A stretch of 5,905 bases of DNA from positions 1 to 5,905 of the forward strand of contig CALLZA010000937.1 in assembly GCA_937858165.1 (NCBI GenBank), read 5' to 3'. How positions within the stretch are numbered: the first letter of the stretch is position 1; every line of letters starts with the position of its first letter. Shown here in pieces: positions 5,221 to 5,905 of this stretch. This stretch comes from an uncultured Ardenticatenia bacterium (GTDB lineage: Bacteria > Chloroflexota > Anaerolineae > Promineifilales > Promineifilaceae). A program made the position numbers and the translations under genes. Below the pieces are notes generated by a model that was given only the letters and a program-made list of their open reading frames with translations, was not told the DNA's origin and did no database searches.

Positions 5221-5394
5221 CCCCCGCCACAGCAGCCCCGCGGCCAGCACCCAGAAACAGGCCAGCGCATAAAGCAGCAGCAGACGCAGCCGCGCCAGGT
5301 GAGAGCGGAACCGCCAAAGCTGGCGTAGCGGGTCGGACAAGGCGGCGTTGGAGCCCCGCCCTTCGCCCCTCGTCCCTCGCCCCTCCCGCTTCAC
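5218..5394 (-). CDS. Possible N-terminus of membrane protein
   Basis: A minus-strand frame here reads LSDPLRQLWRFRSHLARLRL followed by LLLYALACFWVLAAGLLWRGA. That is an amphipathic basic segment and then one convincing transmembrane helix with basic residues on its N-terminal side. The frame is open from ATG 5394, but its first 14 codons lie in a heptanucleotide repeat (KREGRGTRGEGRG), so the true start is probably later. TTG at 5340-5338 is one candidate, without a clear ribosome site. Leftward it enters the degenerate zone at about 5218 and cannot be followed. No family is recognised. It is probably genuine coding sequence of the same GC-rich genome, but whether it really lies beside the lipoprotein gene is unknown. 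Confidence 0.4.
5357..5391. repeat. Heptanucleotide tandem repeat, about five units
   Basis: Units CGCCCTT, CGCCCCT, CGTCCCT, CGCCCCT and CCCGCTT follow one another without gaps (period 7). Short tandem heptamers of this kind are common in intergenic DNA of cyanobacteria and some Chloroflexota. This suggests 5357-5391 lies upstream of, rather than inside, the minus-strand membrane-protein gene. Confidence 0.7.
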
Positions 5395-5414
5395 GGGCGG
5401 GTCAAGGTGAACGC

Positions 5415-5494
5415 CTGTCTCTTATACACCTCTCCGCACCCCCCAGACCGGACTAGGTATCGGATGCCGGCTTCTTCTTTGAAAAAAAAAAAAA
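5415..5494 (+). other. Nextera i7/P7 adapter plus poly-A tail
   Basis: Positions 5415-5433 match the Nextera mosaic end (CTGTCTCTTATACACATCT) with one mismatch. Then 5434-5448 matches the read-2 adapter CCGAGCCCACGAGAC at 11 of 15. Next, 5449-5456 is CGGACTAG, one base from the Nextera index CGTACTAG (N702 as I recall). Finally 5457-5480 matches the P7 complement at 18 of 24. All are ungapped and in the correct order, followed by 13 A (5482-5494), the usual signal after reading off a fragment end. This is sequencing artefact, not biology, and it marks the end of the GC-rich insert at 5414. Confidence 0.96.
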
Positions 5495-5502
5495 CATACA
5501 CA

Positions 5503-5772
5503 TGTCAACCGACACCGTACAGTCATATATATATCACAGTAGCCGATAACAAACTGACGATTGATCTGAGTACTGAAGTTGAAGGACTGGATATCTATTA
5601 TTCATTTGACAATTCATTCCCCGACAGATACTATCCAAAATACATGACCACATTGACCGCACCAATCGATGCCAAACAATTGAAAGTAATTACTTACAGA
5701 GGTAAAGAGCCTGTAGGGCGAATGCTAACGATGCCGATTGCTGAATTAAGGAAGCGGGCAAGATTGTATTAA
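5503..5772 (+). CDS. GH20 beta-N-acetylhexosaminidase, C-terminal end
   Basis: The last ~85-90 residues of a glycoside hydrolase family 20 protein, the C-terminal beta-sandwich (chitobiase/hexosaminidase C-terminal type) that follows the catalytic barrel. The recognisable core is YSHIYITV, then EVEGLDIYYSFDNSFPDRYY, PKYMTTLTAPIDAKQLKVI and GKEPVGRMLTMPIAELRKRA. This is close to sequences I recall from Bacteroidota hexosaminidases (IYYTFDNTFPD..YPKY...PVGR). It ends at TAA 5770-5772, directly before a terminator. Codon use and AT content differ sharply from the DNA left of the adapter, so it comes from another genome. The catalytic domain and signal peptide are missing; the first native base is somewhere around 5495-5510, and the first residues after the poly-A are unreliable. 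Such enzymes usually release terminal N-acetylhexosamine from glycans, outside the cell or in the periplasm. Confidence 0.82.
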   Translation, partial: CQPTPYSHIYITVADNKLTIDLSTEVEGLDIYYSFDNSFPDRYYPKYMTTLTAPIDAKQLKVITYRGKEPVGRMLTMPIAELRKRARLY

Positions 5773-5773
5773 A

Positions 5774-5813
5774 GAAAAATAGCCGGTGAATACTAATTCA
5801 CCGGCTATTTTTC
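5774..5813. terminator. Bidirectional Rho-independent terminator
   Basis: A perfect 17-bp stem: 5774-5790 pairs with 5797-5813 around the 6-nt loop TACTAA. The GC core AGCCGGTGAA is flanked by an A tract on the left and a T tract on the right, so it works in both directions. It begins 2 bp after the hexosaminidase stop and lies 17 bp from the end of the convergent gene at 5830, so it can serve both. Confidence 0.93.
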
Positions 5814-5829
5814 TTCTCTTTTTAAAGCT

Positions 5830-5904
5830 TTAGACCAAAGAATATAAATCTTCACGTTGTTGTTTAACAACATCACTGTTAATGTATTCGTCATAGGTCA
5901 TCAA
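5830..5904 (-). CDS. C-terminal tail of unidentified convergent gene
   Basis: The final 24 codons of a minus-strand gene entering from the right edge, ending with TAA at 5832-5830. The visible end includes TYDEYINSDVVKQQREDLY and finishes SLV. The balanced, AT-rich codon use, and the stop placed just before the shared terminator, support a real gene end from the same Bacteroidota-like genome as the hexosaminidase. There is too little sequence to name a family; no domain, membrane segment or motif is visible. Confidence 0.6.
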   Translation of the reverse strand: MMTYDEYINSDVVKQQREDLYSLV

Positions 5905-5905
5905 T

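Noticed and set aside
4625..5394. Long minus-strand Gly/Arg-rich and plus-strand Pro-rich frames (170-235 codons), resembling low-complexity secreted proteins
   Set aside because: They are read through C and G homopolymer noise between 4800 and 5220. The repeats have no codon periodicity, and several frames on both strands stay open at once.
5482..5494. A13 tract as a retroelement or transcript poly-A tail
   Set aside because: It follows the P7 adapter end directly, the known pattern when a sequencer reads past the end of the fragment.
5407..5502. Hexosaminidase frame extended upstream to an ATG-like start at 5407
   Set aside because: This part is the adapter and poly-A translated (KKKK from the A run). 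The real protein is a C-terminal fragment entering from the missing left side.

Overview
The window is not one continuous piece of a genome. It is a composite contig. The trustworthy core (about 191-4800, probably resuming about 5220-5414) is GC-rich bacterial DNA whose gene content suggests Chloroflexota: a Hanks-type kinase/PP2C/FHA cassette, a lipoprotein with an ACGG lipobox and Pro/Thr/Glu linker, CGCTGATT repeats and a heptanucleotide repeat. That assignment is inference, because no rRNA or marker gene is present. The core is flanked on both sides by error-laden copies of the Illumina Nextera i7/P7 adapter (about 125-190 on the minus strand, 5415-5494 on the plus strand). Both copies carry what looks like the same 8-nt index. 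Beyond the right adapter lies unrelated, AT-richer, Bacteroidota-like DNA: the end of a GH20 beta-N-acetylhexosaminidase, a bidirectional terminator, and the tail of a convergent gene. Beyond the left adapter, 1-124 is unassigned.

Layout of the core. Minus strand, reading leftward from a TTGTGG-17-TATAAT promoter near 3888-3916: (i) a membrane protein with a signal peptide, an extracytoplasmic vWA-like domain, one transmembrane helix and a cytoplasmic FHA domain (3775-1565); (ii) a cytosolic Ser/Thr kinase with an HND instead of HRD motif, overlapping the previous gene by 4 nt (1568-630); (iii) a PP2C phosphatase that begins at 592 and is cut by the adapter. Together these form a compact phospho-signalling module: surface vWA sensor, FHA phosphopeptide reader, kinase writer and phosphatase eraser.

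Plus strand, divergent from that operon: a possible 21-codon leader ORF (4125-4190), then a short ModE-like HTH regulator (4193-4531) without a molybdate-binding domain. Next come an 89-bp inverted-repeat element, a clear promoter (TTGCCT-16-TATACT) with a palindromic CGTTAT...ATAACG operator on the start site, and the start of a lipoprotein gene (ATG 4724). The operator closely resembles the E. coli ModE site, so the lipoprotein is probably ModA, the molybdate-binding protein, controlled by the neighbouring ModE-like protein.

From about 4800 to 5220 the sequence degenerates into C runs and then G runs (C18 at 4990-5007, G10 at 5150-5159). This looks like low-quality read tails and an artificial join, so proteins read through it should not be believed. 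Between that join and the right adapter, a minus-strand reading frame with one transmembrane helix is probably the start of another real gene.
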